Origin: Natronohydrobacter sp.
Lineage (GTDB): Bacteria > Pseudomonadota > Alphaproteobacteria > Rhodobacterales > Rhodobacteraceae
Reading direction: 5' to 3'
NCBI GenBank assembly: GCA_007123015.1
Contig: SKSL01000101.1
Span: 1 to 18,205 of the forward strand
Length of the DNA stretch: 18,205 nucleotides
The translations under genes and the position numbers were made by a program. Shown piece after piece: positions 1 to 6,943 of this stretch. The first letter of the stretch is position 1; every line of letters begins with the position of its first letter. The notes below the pieces were generated by a model. That model saw only the letters and a program-made list of their open reading frames with translations. It searched no databases and was not told where the DNA came from.

Positions 1-125
1 GGCGAGAGAACAGTTGGTCATGGACGAATTCCTTGGAGGGAAAGAGTCCGTGTTCAGAATCCATCTCGCCGGTCGACACCACCCCCGAAATCACCAAATC
101 ACACCTGTGTCGTGTAGTGTGAGCA

Positions 126-275
126 ATGGGGCAGGAAGCTCTCCGAGGATTTCGGGTCGAGGAACACATTCGGCTGGTTCGTGCCACGATCGACGGCGGG
201 CGCGCCGGCTTCGGTGACCCGGGCAAAGCGCTCGAAGCCTTCACGGCGCGGCTTGGGTCGGAGTGCGCGATATGA
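126..275 (+). CDS. Small hypothetical protein, 49 aa, possibly phage/mobile-element derived
   Basis: A short ORF begins at ATG 126 just after an in-frame TGA (120-122) and encodes about 49 residues (starts MGQEALRGFRVEEHIRLVRA, ends ARLGSECAI). Its TGA at 273-275 overlaps the ATG of the next ORF (ATGA, 272-275). That overlap is typical of translational coupling and is the main reason to believe the ORF is real. The amphipathic, Arg/Glu-rich sequence has no domain I can name. Small ATGA-coupled pairs like this occur in phage and gene-transfer-agent-like modules of Rhodobacterales, but that link is an inference. The only upstream sequence available is 125 bp, and no clear gene can be read there. 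Confidence 0.4.
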   Translation: MGQEALRGFRVEEHIRLVRATIDGGRAGFGDPGKALEAFTARLGSECAI

Positions 276-543
276 CCCTGCGCAAGCGGCTTGACCGACT
301 TGAAGGCAAGCGGGGCACGGCTGCGCTCGGGCCTTCCGTGGTTTTCCTTTGCTCAAGCGAAACCGGCGAACCCTTGGCCGCCATGCTGATGGGCGGCGGC
401 ACGCTGACCCGCGAAGATGGCGAAACGGCGGAAGCCTTCACGGCTTGGCCGAAGCTAGGGCGGCTGGTGCAGTTTTCCTGCCTGGCAATGGCCGCGACGC
501 GCTGGCAACCGGCAAAGCCCCGCGCTGGGCTTTTGGGGGCTAG
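272..543 (+). pseudogene. Decayed small phage-like ORF, apparently frameshifted
   Basis: The reading frame from ATG 272 starts MTLRKRLDRLEGKRG and continues through SVVFLCSSETGEPLAAMLMG to GETAEAFTA (about position 443). This looks like a genuine small protein with a basic helical start and a compact beta-rich core. After about 443 the same frame becomes low-quality sequence and runs on through the antisense of the tRNA-Leu gene to a stop near 883, which cannot be native. The frame with phase 1 instead continues with a plausible tail (LAEARAAGAVFLPGNGRDA...) and stops at 541-543. I therefore annotate a gene of about 90 codons with a probable frameshift near 440-450. Start coupling to the upstream ORF supports the start. 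Function is unknown and the phage origin is inferred. Confidence 0.35.
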
Positions 544-687
544 TGGAAATAGCACTGCGCGAAAAGCACGCCCCGACTTCAATCGCGAGAATCCCCTAAG
601 CAACGTTCAAAGGGTGCATAAATATAGGGCTACGAGCAACCCGCCCAGCCAATATTGCTATATATTTCAGATATTTAACCGAAAATA
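544..687. other. AT-rich non-coding segment next to the tRNA 3' end
   Basis: From about 600 to 687 the base composition drops well below that of the surrounding GC-rich DNA, with runs such as ATAAATATAG and GCTATATATTTCAGATATTTAA. I see no credible gene in it. It lies directly at the 3' end of tRNA-Leu, where integrative elements usually join the chromosome, so it could be an element boundary. No duplicate of the tRNA 3' end is visible in positions 1-687. Confidence 0.4.
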
Positions 688-774
688 TGGTGCCCAGGAG
701 AGGACTCGAACCTCCACGCCCGTACGGGCACTAGCACCTGAAGCTAGCGCGTCTACCAGTTCCGCCACCTGGGC
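688..774 (-). tRNA. tRNA-Leu (anticodon CAG)
   Basis: Read on the minus strand, the gene begins GCCCAGG at 774 and ends CCTGGGC-A-CCA at 688, giving a perfect 7-bp acceptor stem with an encoded CCA. The anticodon arm is CTAGC-TTCAGGT-GCTAG, so the anticodon is CAG (reads CUG). A long variable arm (GTGCCCGTACGGGCG) marks a class II tRNA, as expected for leucine. The T arm contains GGTTCGAGTCC. Length is 87 nt. Its 3' end faces the remnant ORFs at 126-543, the classic orientation for tRNA-targeted integration. Confidence 0.97.
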
Positions 775-791
775 AGGTTGCGTGGCGCACT

Positions 792-818
792 CCTATGCCG
801 CTGCTGCAGGACTGTCAA
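792..818 (-). promoter_or_regulatory. Candidate promoter of tRNA-Leu
   Basis: On the minus strand a perfect -35 hexamer TTGACA (813-818) is followed after 15 bp by CATAGG (792-797), or after 17 bp by TAGGAG. Either places the transcription start about 10 bp upstream of the tRNA 5' end at 774. The -35 is convincing and the -10 is poor. Confidence 0.5.
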
Positions 819-916
819 CGGGCGAAAACGCTCTGCAGCAGAAAATCCTCTTCGCGCTTGTCGAGAGGGACGGGGGAAGATAGGTAATTGCTGAGGGCAG
901 TATACGAGGAACGCTC

Positions 917-1903
917 ATGTCGCAGCTTGTCACTATCATTGGCGGTTCCGGTTTCATCGGCAGATATATCGCGCGTCGGATGGCGCAGGCGGGATGGCGA
1001 GTGCGCGTGGCGGTGCGTCGCCCCAATGAAGCGCTGCATGTCAAACCCTACGGCGTTGTGGGTCAGGTCGAACCTGTGTTTTGCAACATTCGCGACGATG
1101 CCTCTGTCCGGGCTGTGATTGCGGGCGCGGATGCTGTGGTCAATTGCGTCGGTATCCTGTTCGAAAAAGGTCCGAATCGGTTTGACGAAGTTCAGGCGCA
1201 AGGTGCTGGCCGCGTGGCCCGGATCGCCACTGAGCAAGGGGTCAAGACGCTGGTGCAGCTCTCTGCCATTGGCGCGGATGCCAAGTCAGACAGCGCCTAT
1301 CAGAGCAGCAAGGCCGCTGGCGAGGCGCTGGTCATCCAGCATTTCCCGAAGGCCGTGATCCTGCGCCCGTCGCTGGTTTTTGGCAATGAGGATCAGTTTT
1401 TCAACCGCTTCGCAGGCATGGCGCGTCTCTCGCCCGTCCTGCCTGTTGTCGGTGGCGACACAAAGTTCCAGCCCGTTTATGTCGATGATGTTGCGGCGGC
1501 TGCGGCCAAGGCAATTCTCGAAGGGGTTGACCCCGGCATCTATGAACTGGGCGGTCCCGAGGTTGCCAGTTTCCGCGATCTGATGACGCGGATGCTGGCT
1601 GAAATCCGGCGCAATCGTCTATTGCTGAATCTGCCTTTGCCTGTGGCGCGACTACAGGCCGGTGTGTTGGATCTGGCGCAGAAAGCGTCCTTTGGCCTGT
1701 TCACAAATTCCCTGCTGACCCGCGATCAGGTGCGCAATCTGGCGCGCGACAATGTGGTGAGCGCCGGGGCAAGGGGGCTGGCCGATCTGGGGATCACGCC
1801 AACCCCGATGGAAGCCGTTCTGCCGAGCTATCTGTGGGTATTCCGTTCAGGCGGACAGTATGAGGCCATCAAAGAATCAGCGTCCAATCTGCGGAAGGAC
1901 TGA
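917..1903 (+). CDS. Complex I NDUFA9-like NAD(P)-binding protein (atypical SDR)
   Basis: A 328-residue protein of the extended/atypical short-chain dehydrogenase superfamily. An N-terminal Rossmann fold shows the dinucleotide motif GGSGFIGRYIA (residues 9-19). A YxxxK pair follows (Tyr128, Lys132, in SAYQSSKAAGEAL), as does the substrate-side signature LRPSLVFGNEDQFFNRFA. This last block, together with FQPVYVDDVAAA, is characteristic of proteins related to the mitochondrial complex I accessory subunit NDUFA9. Members bind NADPH and are thought to act structurally or in assembly or repair rather than as free dehydrogenases. That role is family knowledge, not shown here. The start is supported by a GAGGA ribosome-binding site 8 bp upstream (cgaggaacgctcATG). 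It is monocistronic and convergent with the marR operon. Confidence 0.88.
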   Translation: MSQLVTIIGGSGFIGRYIARRMAQAGWRVRVAVRRPNEALHVKPYGVVGQVEPVFCNIRDDASVRAVIAGADAVVNCVGILFEKGPNRFDEVQAQGAGRVARIATEQGVKTLVQLSAIGADAKSDSAYQSSKAAGEALVIQHFPKAVILRPSLVFGNEDQFFNRFAGMARLSPVLPVVGGDTKFQPVYVDDVAAAAAKAILEGVDPGIYELGGPEVASFRDLMTRMLAEIRRNRLLLNLPLPVARLQAGVLDLAQKASFGLFTNSLLTRDQVRNLARDNVVSAGARGLADLGITPTPMEAVLPSYLWVFRSGGQYEAIKESASNLRKD

Positions 1904-2175
1904 TCCTGGGCGGGGGGCGGGGAAGCCGTACCTGATCGACATCATGGATCACACCATTGAACTGGCGCTTATCGTGAATGGTCACGCGCACCGCATGACC
2001 GGACGGATCATTGATCGACAGGCTCCGCCCGCGCAGTTGCGCACTTAATGGCGTCCCCGAGAGGGATTCACGATGCACAAACCCGCCACGGCTGGCCCGC
2101 GCGTGGCAACATTCAGCCGCGCGCCACCTGCTGTACCACTGTCAGATAGGGCAAGCAGTGGCACTGAACCAGATG
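1904..2175. other. Intergenic region between convergent genes; no credible gene
   Basis: This 272-bp gap lies between the convergent NDUFA9-like gene and marR. A 34-codon plus-strand ORF from 1944 (MDHTIELALIVNGHAHRMTG...) lacks a convincing ribosome-binding site or relatives I recognise. A weak hairpin, CCACTG at 2136-2141 with CAGTGG at 2156-2161, could help end transcription from the marR side but has no U-tract. Confidence 0.4.
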
Positions 2176-2625
2176 TCAAAGCCCGTCATCTTCGACAAAG
2201 CGTTGTCGCAAGGCGCGCAGGACCGGGATCGTCTGGCGGATTCGTTCTTCGCCCAAGGTCTGGACGGCATCATCGATCAGCGGTGTGATCGCGGCCAATG
2301 CAGCGTTGCGCGCCGCGCGACCGGCCGGGCTGATCGCGACCATCTTGCGCCGCGCATCGTCCCAATCCGGGCGAATATGCACATATCCGGCCCATTCCAG
2401 CTTGGTTAGCGTATTGGTCATGGCCCCGCGCGTGACGTGAAAGGCGCGCGCCAGATCCGCAGGGCTAAGTTCAACCTGCTGGCGTACCAACAGGTTCAGG
2501 ACCCCGAAATGCGACAGCTCCATCCCTTTCGGCAGCACTTTGGACAGGCGGTTGCGCGCCAACTGGTCCGCCATCAGCAATTCGCTGAACAGCGCGTTGG
2601 CCAGATCCCTGCGCCCTCGTGACAT
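2176..2625 (-). CDS. MarR-family transcriptional regulator
   Basis: This 149-residue protein has the MarR winged-helix layout. The N-terminal dimerisation helices are followed by the DNA-binding core LSPADLARAFHVTRGAMTNTLTKLEWAGYV (about residues 55-85). The wing region has the family DxR pattern (IRPDWDDARRKMVAISPAG), followed by a C-terminal dimerisation helix. MarR proteins are usually ligand-responsive repressors. The start ATG (2623-2625) overlaps the stop of the upstream amidase gene (TGATG), so the two are translationally coupled and the regulator is the last gene of the comF-grxC-amidase-marR operon. What it controls cannot be read from the sequence, but autoregulation or control of a target elsewhere is possible. 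No obvious MarR palindrome was found at the operon head. Confidence 0.9.
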   Translation of the reverse strand: MSRGRRDLANALFSELLMADQLARNRLSKVLPKGMELSHFGVLNLLVRQQVELSPADLARAFHVTRGAMTNTLTKLEWAGYVHIRPDWDDARRKMVAISPAGRAARNAALAAITPLIDDAVQTLGEERIRQTIPVLRALRQRFVEDDGL

Positions 2626-3491
2626 CAGCCCACCTCGGCCTCGGCCCCAGAAGACTGACGCAGGGTGACGTCACGGTCATGGAACAGCGCCGGCACGCGG
2701 TCGCGCGCTTCGACCACGCGCGCCAGGTCGATGGATACCAACCCCACGCCCGGTGCTTTACCCATATCCAGCAGCACTTCGCCCCAGGGTGCGACAGCGA
2801 GCGCATGGCCATGGGTTGTGCGCGGGCGACCTTCGCGCGCGGCATGGCGTCCGGTCTGTGCAGGGGCAAGGACGAAACAACCAGTCTCGATGGCGCGCGC
2901 GCGCACCAGCGTTTCCCAATGCGCGACACCGGTCACTGGGCTGAAGGCCGCAGGCAGGGTCAGGACCTCGGCCCCGGCCTTGGCGAGCGCACGGAACAGG
3001 TACGGGAAGCGCAGATCATAGCAGACGGTCAGCCCGAACGTCGCCAGCGGGGTTTCGGCGATGACCGCTTCTGACCCGGCGCGGAAGCCAGCTGATTCGC
3101 GATAGGTCTCGGTTTCCGAGACCTGCACATCGAACATGTGGATCTTGTCATACTGGCTGTGAATCGCGCCATCCGGGTCGATCAGGAAGGACCGATTCGC
3201 GTAGCGGCCCTGCGGGTCATCGGTCTTCAACGCCAGCGATCCGATCAGCAGCCAGATGCCCGTTTCGCGCGCGGTGTCGCGCAGCCCGGCCAGGGTCGGG
3301 TCATCATCTTGATGATGCAGGACACGCTCCTGATGGACCTTGCTGAACGAAACGCAATTGGTCACTTCCGGGGTCAGCGCGATGTGCGCGCCCTCGGCTG
3401 CGGCTTGACGCACAAAACCTTGCGCCTGCGCCAGATTTGCGAGCGGATCATCGCTCGAGGTCATCTGGATCAAAGCCGCCGTGAACCCCAT
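2625..3491 (-). CDS. Carbon-nitrogen hydrolase (nitrilase superfamily, Nit/omega-amidase-like)
   Basis: A 288-residue single-domain amidase. The nitrilase catalytic triad is complete: Glu42 in LTPEVTN, Lys116 in YDKIHMFDV and Cys157 in LTVCYDLRFP. The KIHMFDV and VCYDLRFP forms are typical of the Nit1/Nit2 branch, whose members hydrolyse deaminated glutathione or omega-amides such as alpha-ketoglutaramate. This branch assignment is inferred from motifs. It starts 4 bp after the grxC stop and overlaps the marR start, so it is the third gene of a tight minus-strand operon. Pairing with a glutaredoxin gene fits a glutathione-housekeeping (damage repair) role, but the exact substrate is not established. 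Confidence 0.9.
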   Translation of the reverse strand: MGFTAALIQMTSSDDPLANLAQAQGFVRQAAAEGAHIALTPEVTNCVSFSKVHQERVLHHQDDDPTLAGLRDTARETGIWLLIGSLALKTDDPQGRYANRSFLIDPDGAIHSQYDKIHMFDVQVSETETYRESAGFRAGSEAVIAETPLATFGLTVCYDLRFPYLFRALAKAGAEVLTLPAAFSPVTGVAHWETLVRARAIETGCFVLAPAQTGRHAAREGRPRTTHGHALAVAPWGEVLLDMGKAPGVGLVSIDLARVVEARDRVPALFHDRDVTLRQSSGAEAEVG

Positions 3492-3495
3492 GCGC

Positions 3496-3753
3496 CTAGC
3501 CTTTCAAAAGCGCATCAAGCTGGCCGCGCCGGTCAAGGCCGTGCAATTCGTCGCAGCCCCCGACATGAGTTTCGCCGATGAAAATCTGTGGCACAGTGCG
3601 CGCGCCTTGCGCCCGTGCGACCATGGCGCTGCGTTGGGTCGGATCGCGCGAGACATCGATCTCCGTAAAGCTGACACCTTTGGCGCTGAGCAGGCGCTTG
3701 GCCGCGTGGCAATAGCCGCAGAGCGGGGATGTATAGATTTCAACTGTTTGCAT
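3496..3753 (-). CDS. grxC: Glutaredoxin 3
   Basis: An 85-residue glutaredoxin with the thioredoxin fold in order: MQTVEIYTSPLCGYCHAAK with the redox site CGYC (the more common form is CPYC), the cis-proline segment ARTVPQIFIGETHVGG, and the GG-C-DEL helix start that binds glutathione. It reduces disulfides and protein-glutathione mixed disulfides using GSH in the cytoplasm. I chose ATG 3753 because a GAGGCG ribosome-binding site lies about 8 bp upstream. The in-frame ATG at 3777 would add eight unconserved residues and has a poor site. The gene is 4 bp from the downstream amidase gene and 45 bp from comF, which makes it part of the same operon. Confidence 0.92.
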   Translation of the reverse strand: MQTVEIYTSPLCGYCHAAKRLLSAKGVSFTEIDVSRDPTQRSAMVARAQGARTVPQIFIGETHVGGCDELHGLDRRGQLDALLKG

Positions 3754-3798
3754 TGCCGCGCCTCGCAGATCATTCAACTTGCGGCGTACTATAGAGCA

Positions 3799-4584
3799 TC
3801 ATTCCATGCGTGCAACGCGTGCCAGTGCGATTACCCGTACAGAGGCGGCCCCATGGGCCAGGCAGACTTCGGTCGCTGCAGCGAATGTGGCCCCGGCGGT
3901 CATCACATCATCGACCAGCAGGATATGCCGCCCCTTGATCCGCGCGCCCTGTCTGGGATGGGCGGCAAAGGCATCGGCAACATTGGCAAAACGCCCCATC
4001 CGCCCGCGCCCATCCTGTGTGCCAGTGTTGCGGGTGCGGATCAGCAGATCCGGGCAATAGTCCAGGGCCAATTCACGCGCGAGCGCTGTACTGAGCAGCG
4101 CGGCCTGATTGCAGCGGCGTTTGACGAAGCGTAGCCAGTGCAGCGGGATAGGTGCGACCAGCATATCCGGCTGCAGCATCGGTTGTGCATGTCGGGCCAG
4201 CCATTTGCCAGCCGGGGCCGCAAGGTCCAGACGGTCGTAATATTTCAGCCCCAGCAGCATCTGGCGGGCCTTGTCGCCATAGAGCATGACCGCGCGGCCT
4301 TGCGCCCAGGGCCGCGCAAGGGTCAGGCAGTCATCGCATTGCACGGGGGTGCCATCGTCATGGCCGGGAAGGGGCAGGCCGCAACTGTCACAACACAGAC
4401 CGAAGATGAAGGGCACTTTCGGCCAGCAACTGGGGCAGATGGTGCCATGTTCCTCGACCAGCGCATTGCAGCAGACGCATTGCGCCGGATAGATCGCCTT
4501 GAGCGCGGCCTGCGCGCCTGACCTCGCCACTGAAATGACACCTGTCAGCGTCCCTTTGATGGCACTATCTTTCAGGTTTTGCAT
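3799..4584 (-). CDS. comF: ComF-family phosphoribosyltransferase-like protein
   Basis: About 261 residues. The N-terminal half carries a double zinc-finger-like cysteine cluster (CVCCNAL, ICPSC, LCCDSCGLPLPG, VQCDDC). The C-terminal half is a type I PRTase fold with the PRPP-binding signature HILLVDDVMTAGATF. This order is diagnostic of ComF/GntX proteins. In naturally competent bacteria ComF helps single-stranded DNA uptake or processing. In Rhodobacterales its role is not settled. Start choice: ATG 4584 has a purine-rich GAGCGAGA just upstream, whereas ATG 4599 adds five residues with a weaker site, and an upstream extension to 4701 would run through the divergent gene and is rejected. It is the first gene of the comF-grxC-amidase-marR operon, and its start is only about 33 bp from the divergent gene at 4618. 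Confidence 0.88.
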   Translation of the reverse strand: MQNLKDSAIKGTLTGVISVARSGAQAALKAIYPAQCVCCNALVEEHGTICPSCWPKVPFIFGLCCDSCGLPLPGHDDGTPVQCDDCLTLARPWAQGRAVMLYGDKARQMLLGLKYYDRLDLAAPAGKWLARHAQPMLQPDMLVAPIPLHWLRFVKRRCNQAALLSTALARELALDYCPDLLIRTRNTGTQDGRGRMGRFANVADAFAAHPRQGARIKGRHILLVDDVMTAGATFAAATEVCLAHGAASVRVIALARVARME

Positions 4585-4617
4585 CTTCTCGCTCACCATT
4601 GTAGAGTAAGGCCTGTC
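4585..4617. promoter_or_regulatory. Very short divergent intergenic region (comF / methyltransferase-like gene)
   Basis: Only 33 bp separate the two divergent starts, too little for two complete face-away promoters. The core promoters must therefore overlap each other or lie within the 5' coding sequence of the opposite gene. The ribosome-binding site AAGG of the plus-strand gene lies at about 4608-4611. No confident -35/-10 pair was identified. Confidence 0.35.
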
Positions 4618-5460
4618 ATGGCTCAAACACCTCCTGAAATTGCTGATCGCGCTGCTCTTGCCCGCAATCGTGCACGGGCGGGGGGGGATCTGTTTCTGCA
4701 CGACATCGCGCGCGACGAGCTACGATTAAGGCTGAGCGAGGTTAACAGAACCTTTACGCAGCCTGCGATCATCTGTGGATTGCCGCAGGTCTGGGGCGGT
4801 TTCCTGCCGGATGCGCGTGTTGTTGCGGATGATCCGGTGCTGGCGCTGGAACGCGGCGCGCATGATCTTGTGGTTCACGCCATGAGCCTGCATTGGGCGG
4901 CGGACCCGATCGGGCAGATGGTGCAGGCGCGTCACGCGCTGCGCCCCGACGGACTGTTTCTGGCCGTCCTGCCTGGGGGCCAGAGCCTGGCCGAGCTGCG
5001 CGCCGTGCTCGCGCAAGCCGAGATCGAACTGAGCGGCGGTCTGAGCCCGCGCGTGCTGCCCATGGCAGAGCTGCGCGATCTGGGCGCGCTGCTGCAGCGC
5101 TCGGGCTTTGCGCTGCCAGTTGCGGATGTCACGTCGCAGCAGGTGCAGTATCGCGCCCTGAGCACGCTCTATGCCGATTTGCGTGCGATGGGCGAGCAGA
5201 ATGCGCTTGCGACTCGTCGTCGCAGATTTGCGCCGCGACAGTTATTCACGCGCGCGGCAGAGCTTTACGCAGCGCATTTCGCAGATGACGCGGGGCTTTT
5301 GCGTGCCACATACGATCTGGTGTTTCTGTCCGGCTGGGCACCCGCCGAGAGCCAGCCGCAGCCGCTGCGCCCCGGTTCTGCCAAAGCGCGGCTTGCCGAT
5401 GCTCTGGGCACCATCGAAACAGCCTTGCCGGATACTGTCAAAATGCCGCCGAAAGATTGA
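4618..5460 (+). CDS. Methyltransferase-like protein of the NDUFAF5/BioC type
   Basis: A 280-residue protein. The block AMSLHWAADPIGQMVQARHALRPDGLFLAVLPGG (about residues 90-123) is the signature of the BioC/NDUFAF5 class of SAM-dependent methyltransferases. Later come LSPRVLPMAELRDLGALLQRSGFALPVAD and a C-terminal LRPGSAKARLADALG. The usual N-terminal SAM loop (D-x-G-x-G-x-G) is not evident and the equivalent region reads ICGLPQVWGGFLPDARVVADD, so classic methyltransferase activity is doubtful. Human NDUFAF5 hydroxylates a complex I arginine, so an assembly role is plausible by homology. ATG 4618 is supported by AAGG 6 bp upstream. The gene diverges from comF and is followed 58 bp later by hemH, possibly in one transcript. 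Confidence 0.8.
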   Translation: MAQTPPEIADRAALARNRARAGGDLFLHDIARDELRLRLSEVNRTFTQPAIICGLPQVWGGFLPDARVVADDPVLALERGAHDLVVHAMSLHWAADPIGQMVQARHALRPDGLFLAVLPGGQSLAELRAVLAQAEIELSGGLSPRVLPMAELRDLGALLQRSGFALPVADVTSQQVQYRALSTLYADLRAMGEQNALATRRRRFAPRQLFTRAAELYAAHFADDAGLLRATYDLVFLSGWAPAESQPQPLRPGSAKARLADALGTIETALPDTVKMPPKD

Positions 5461-5518
5461 ATCTGCGCGCAAACCCGTTACATCAGCCACATCCATTGTC
5501 AGCGCCGAGGTCAAAGCC

Positions 5519-6640
5519 ATGAAGGACACAGCCATGCTTGAGGCACAGCCAAAGACGCAGGCCGCAGGCTGCCCTGTTCATATGCACCAACCGGGCGAGG
5601 GCCGCCTTGAACATGCTCAACCCGATCATCCACCGGTCCCTCAGGCGAAAATCGGGGTGCTGCTGGCCAATCTGGGCACCCCCGACAATTACGATTACTG
5701 GTCGATGCGGCGCTATCTGAACGAGTTTCTCTCTGACAAGCGGGTAGTCGATTACTCGGCATGGATTTGGCAGCCGCTGTTGCAACTGGTGATCTTGACC
5801 AAACGTCCTTTCACTTCGGGGGCTAATTACAAGTCGATCTGGAACCATGAGAAGGATGAAAGCCCGCTTCTGACCATCACCAAGGATCAGACCGAGAAGC
5901 TGGCGCAAGCCATGGCGGCGCGCTACGGCGATGATGTCATGGTCGATTTCTGCATGCGCTATGGCAACCCGTCCACAAAGTCCAAGGTCGATGCCATGGT
6001 CGCGGCTGGTTGTGAGAAGATCCTCTTCTTCCCGCTCTATCCGCATTATGCAGGGGCGACTTCGGCCACGGCCTGCGATCAGTTTTTCCGGGCGATGATG
6101 GATCAGAAGTGGCAACCGGCTGTGCGCACAGTGGCACCCTATTTCGACCATCCCGCCTATATCAAAGCGCTCGCGAACTCAGTGCGCAAAGCGTATGATG
6201 CGATGGAGGAAAAGCCGGAAGTGCTGGTTGCCTCTTATCACGGGATGCCGAAGCGCTACTTGCTGGAAGGCGATCCCTATCATTGCCAATGCCAGAAAAC
6301 CACGCGGCTGTTGCGCGAGGAACTGGGCTGGGATCAGGACGCGATTCAGACGACCTTTCAATCCGTGTTCGGGCGCGAAGAATGGCTGCGGCCTTACACG
6401 GTCGATCATGTGGCGGATTTGGCGCGGCAGGGTGTGAAGCGTCTGGCGGTGGTGGCCCCGGCCTTTTCAGCCGATTGCATCGAAACGCTGGAAGAGATCA
6501 ACGAAGAGATCTGCGAGAGTTTTGAAGAGGCTGGCGGCGAGAAATTCACCTATATTCCGTGCCTGAATGACGATGCGGAACATATCGACGCGCTCGCATC
6601 CGTGATCGACGCGAATCTTTCGGGTTGGTCTGTGTCGTAA
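5519..6640 (+). CDS. hemH: Ferrochelatase
   Basis: A 373-residue enzyme that inserts Fe2+ into protoporphyrin IX, the last step of protoheme synthesis. The conserved core starts at IGVLLANLGTPD (about residue 45). The catalytic His241 lies in SYHGMPKRY and the acidic metal/proton-relay helix is CIETLEEINEE. DPYHCQCQKTTRLLREELGW is the typical class signature. The N-terminal 44 residues are an unconserved, His/Cys-containing extension (AGCPVHMHQ, EHAQPDHPPV). Two starts are plausible: ATG 5519 (GAGG 9 bp upstream) and ATG 5534 (AAGGA 7 bp upstream). The much longer open frame from 5171 overlaps the upstream gene and is rejected. It ends 49 bp before a strong terminator. Confidence 0.95.
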   Translation: MKDTAMLEAQPKTQAAGCPVHMHQPGEGRLEHAQPDHPPVPQAKIGVLLANLGTPDNYDYWSMRRYLNEFLSDKRVVDYSAWIWQPLLQLVILTKRPFTSGANYKSIWNHEKDESPLLTITKDQTEKLAQAMAARYGDDVMVDFCMRYGNPSTKSKVDAMVAAGCEKILFFPLYPHYAGATSATACDQFFRAMMDQKWQPAVRTVAPYFDHPAYIKALANSVRKAYDAMEEKPEVLVASYHGMPKRYLLEGDPYHCQCQKTTRLLREELGWDQDAIQTTFQSVFGREEWLRPYTVDHVADLARQGVKRLAVVAPAFSADCIETLEEINEEICESFEEAGGEKFTYIPCLNDDAEHIDALASVIDANLSGWSVS

Positions 6641-6689
6641 GTTGGCGGGGCGGAAGCGCCCCGTCACCACAAGGCATTTCACAAACGAA

Positions 6690-6717
6690 AAAAGACGACA
6701 GAGCTCTGTCGTCTTTT
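6690..6717. terminator. Bidirectional intrinsic terminator between hemH and the small membrane peptide gene
   Basis: A perfect inverted repeat with 14-bp arms and no spacer: AAAAGACGACAGAG at 6690-6703 pairs with CTCTGTCGTCTTTT at 6704-6717. The A-tract on one side and T-tract on the other give a U-run after the stem in both directions. It stops hemH (plus) and the convergent gene at 6743-6943 (minus). Confidence 0.9.
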
Positions 6718-6742
6718 CCGAATTCTCTCGATATTGCGCGAA

Positions 6743-6943
6743 TTACTTCGCGGCAACAGCAGCAGCAACGAGCAGCAGAAGCATCAGCGGGACGATGACG
6801 CCGCCCGAGGAAGCCTGTGTTTCTTCCACGATCACCGGAGCTTCGATAACCGGCTCCGAGTACTTGCTCATTTTGCCATGTGCGCCAGCGAAAGCCGAGG
6901 TGGCAGCCATCGACAGAGCAGCAGCGAGTGCGAGTTTCTTCAT
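6743..6943 (-). CDS. Small exported single-span membrane peptide, 66 aa, function unknown
   Basis: A 66-residue product with a clean Sec signal peptide (MKKLALAAALSMAATSAFA, cleavage after residue 19). A short acidic linker rich in Glu/Val (SEPVIEAPVIVEE) follows, then a glycine-serine hinge and a C-terminal hydrophobic segment (VIVPLMLLLLVAAAVAA, about residues 49-65). A strong GGAGG ribosome-binding site 5 bp upstream supports the start. I cannot assign a function. The architecture (signal, short periplasmic segment, C-terminal anchor) resembles small Rhodobacterales proteins I associate with a hemH neighbourhood, but that is recollection, not proof. It is convergent with hemH, shares its terminator, and is preceded by a structured leader (6961-6987). 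Confidence 0.8.
   Translation of the reverse strand: MKKLALAAALSMAATSAFAGAHGKMSKYSEPVIEAPVIVEETQASSGGVIVPLMLLLLVAAAVAAK

Noticed and set aside
688..883. Coding continuation of the small remnant ORF through the tRNA region
   Set aside because: The frame here is the antisense of a structurally perfect tRNA-Leu gene, so the translated sequence is not meaningful.
1944..2048. 34-codon plus-strand ORF (MDHTIELALIVNGHAHRMTG...) after the NDUFA9-like gene
   Set aside because: It has no convincing ribosome-binding site and no recognisable family. It resembles an N-terminal fragment by chance at best.
5171..5518. Possible 116-residue N-terminal extension of ferrochelatase in the same open frame
   Set aside because: It overlaps the upstream methyltransferase-like gene out of frame, is Arg/Cys-rich shadow sequence, and good ribosome-binding sites exist at 5519 and 5534.
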